From Flavobacteriales bacterium (GTDB lineage: Bacteria > Bacteroidota > Bacteroidia > Flavobacteriales_D > Sanyastnellaceae), in the NCBI GenBank assembly GCA_028823435.1, contig JAPKBK010000089.1, positions 1 to 7,452 of the forward strand: 7,452 bases of DNA, written 5' to 3'. Below the pieces are notes generated by a model. The model searched no databases. It was given only the letters and a program-made list of their open reading frames with translations, and was not told the DNA's origin. Position 1 is the stretch's first letter. Every line of letters begins with the position of its first letter. Both the position numbers and the translations under genes were made by a program. This document shows, in pieces, positions 7,319 to 7,452 of the stretch.

Positions 7319-7452
7319 ATGCTGCAACTCGAAAAACGACTTACCCAGGCTGTGTCTTCAGCTTGCGACTCACTTTACGGGTCACGTCCCAGTGACGCTC
7401 AAATCTCAATACAAAGTACGCGGTCTGAATTCCAAGGGGACAGGACTGTTGT
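7319..7452 (+). CDS. argS: Arginyl-tRNA synthetase, N-terminal part; 3' end outside the window
   Basis: Only the first 44 codons are present, starting with ATG at 7319-7321, one base after the ctlX stop. They read as the start of the N-terminal additional domain of ArgS, which contacts the outer corner of the tRNA: a helix LEKRLTQAVSSACDSLYG (4-21) followed by the strand-turn block AQISIQSTRSEFQGDRTVV (27-45, the last codon cut by the edge). The pattern I-x-x-Q-x-T-R-x-E-F-x-G-D before a hydrophobic strand is typical of Bacteroidota ArgS proteins. The class I HIGH and KMSKS-like motifs would lie further right. The gene order after ctlX also fits, since arginine hydrolase genes are often found beside argS in this phylum as far as I know. 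The call is good for such a short piece, but it rests on a single conserved block and the position. Confidence 0.8.
   Translation, partial: MLQLEKRLTQAVSSACDSLYGSRPSDAQISIQSTRSEFQGDRTV

Noticed and set aside
6071..7320. Minus-strand open frames opposite ctlX and its upstream neighbour (such as 6094-6456 and 6976-7320).
   Set aside because: They lie opposite strongly conserved enzymes and have no recognisable domain or signal peptide.
1..7452. Mobile elements, CRISPR arrays, tRNA or rRNA genes, riboswitches and rho-independent terminators.
   Set aside because: No repeated units, transposase or integrase motifs, RNA gene blocks or hairpin-plus-T-run signals were seen. Gaps between genes are at most 32 bases, leaving no room for most of these.

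Overview
The window looks like chromosomal DNA of a free-living member of the Bacteroidota, most likely Flavobacteriales or a close relative. The evidence is: a lipoprotein-type dipeptidyl peptidase III with the EEGRAD form of its second zinc motif; a long LptF/LptG-type permease; start codons without Shine-Dalgarno sequences; TAnnTTTG-type promoter boxes next to start codons; and the gene order guanidino-modifying enzyme, ctlX, argS. This placement comes from reading the sequence, not from a database search. Coding density is almost complete: the largest gap between genes is 32 bases. I see no tRNA, rRNA, insertion sequence, CRISPR array, phage gene or defence system.

Layout. Positions 1-1980, minus strand: an exported zinc peptidase of the M49 family (dipeptidyl peptidase III), with its C-terminus beyond the left edge. 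Positions 1981-2012: a very short divergent gap. From 2013 to the right edge, six plus-strand genes lie head to tail with junctions of 4, 17, -1, -4 and 1 bases, so they probably form one operon or two nested ones. In order they are: an LptF/LptG family permease (2013-3452), a GT4-like glycosyltransferase (3457-4653), an unrecognised lipoprotein (4671-5450), an amidinotransferase / dimethylargininase-like enzyme (5450-6370), the citrulline hydrolase CtlX (6367-7317), and the first 44 codons of arginyl-tRNA synthetase (7319 to the right edge).

How the genes may work together. The first two plus-strand genes belong to envelope and glycan export or assembly. The last three concern arginine. The two adjacent guanidino-superfamily enzymes could together convert arginine to citrulline and then to ornithine by hydrolysis, without carbamoyl phosphate or ATP, right beside the gene that charges tRNA with arginine. 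The first of these two steps is inferred. The divergent exported peptidase could supply peptides from outside the cytoplasm, but that link is only suggestive.

Points worth a second look: a well-formed promoter that overlaps the nominal start codon of the permease and argues for a later start; an eight-G run inside the glycine loop just before the catalytic cysteine codon of ctlX; and the unknown lipoprotein whose stop codon overlaps the start of the arginine genes. I did not find a clearly new system here.
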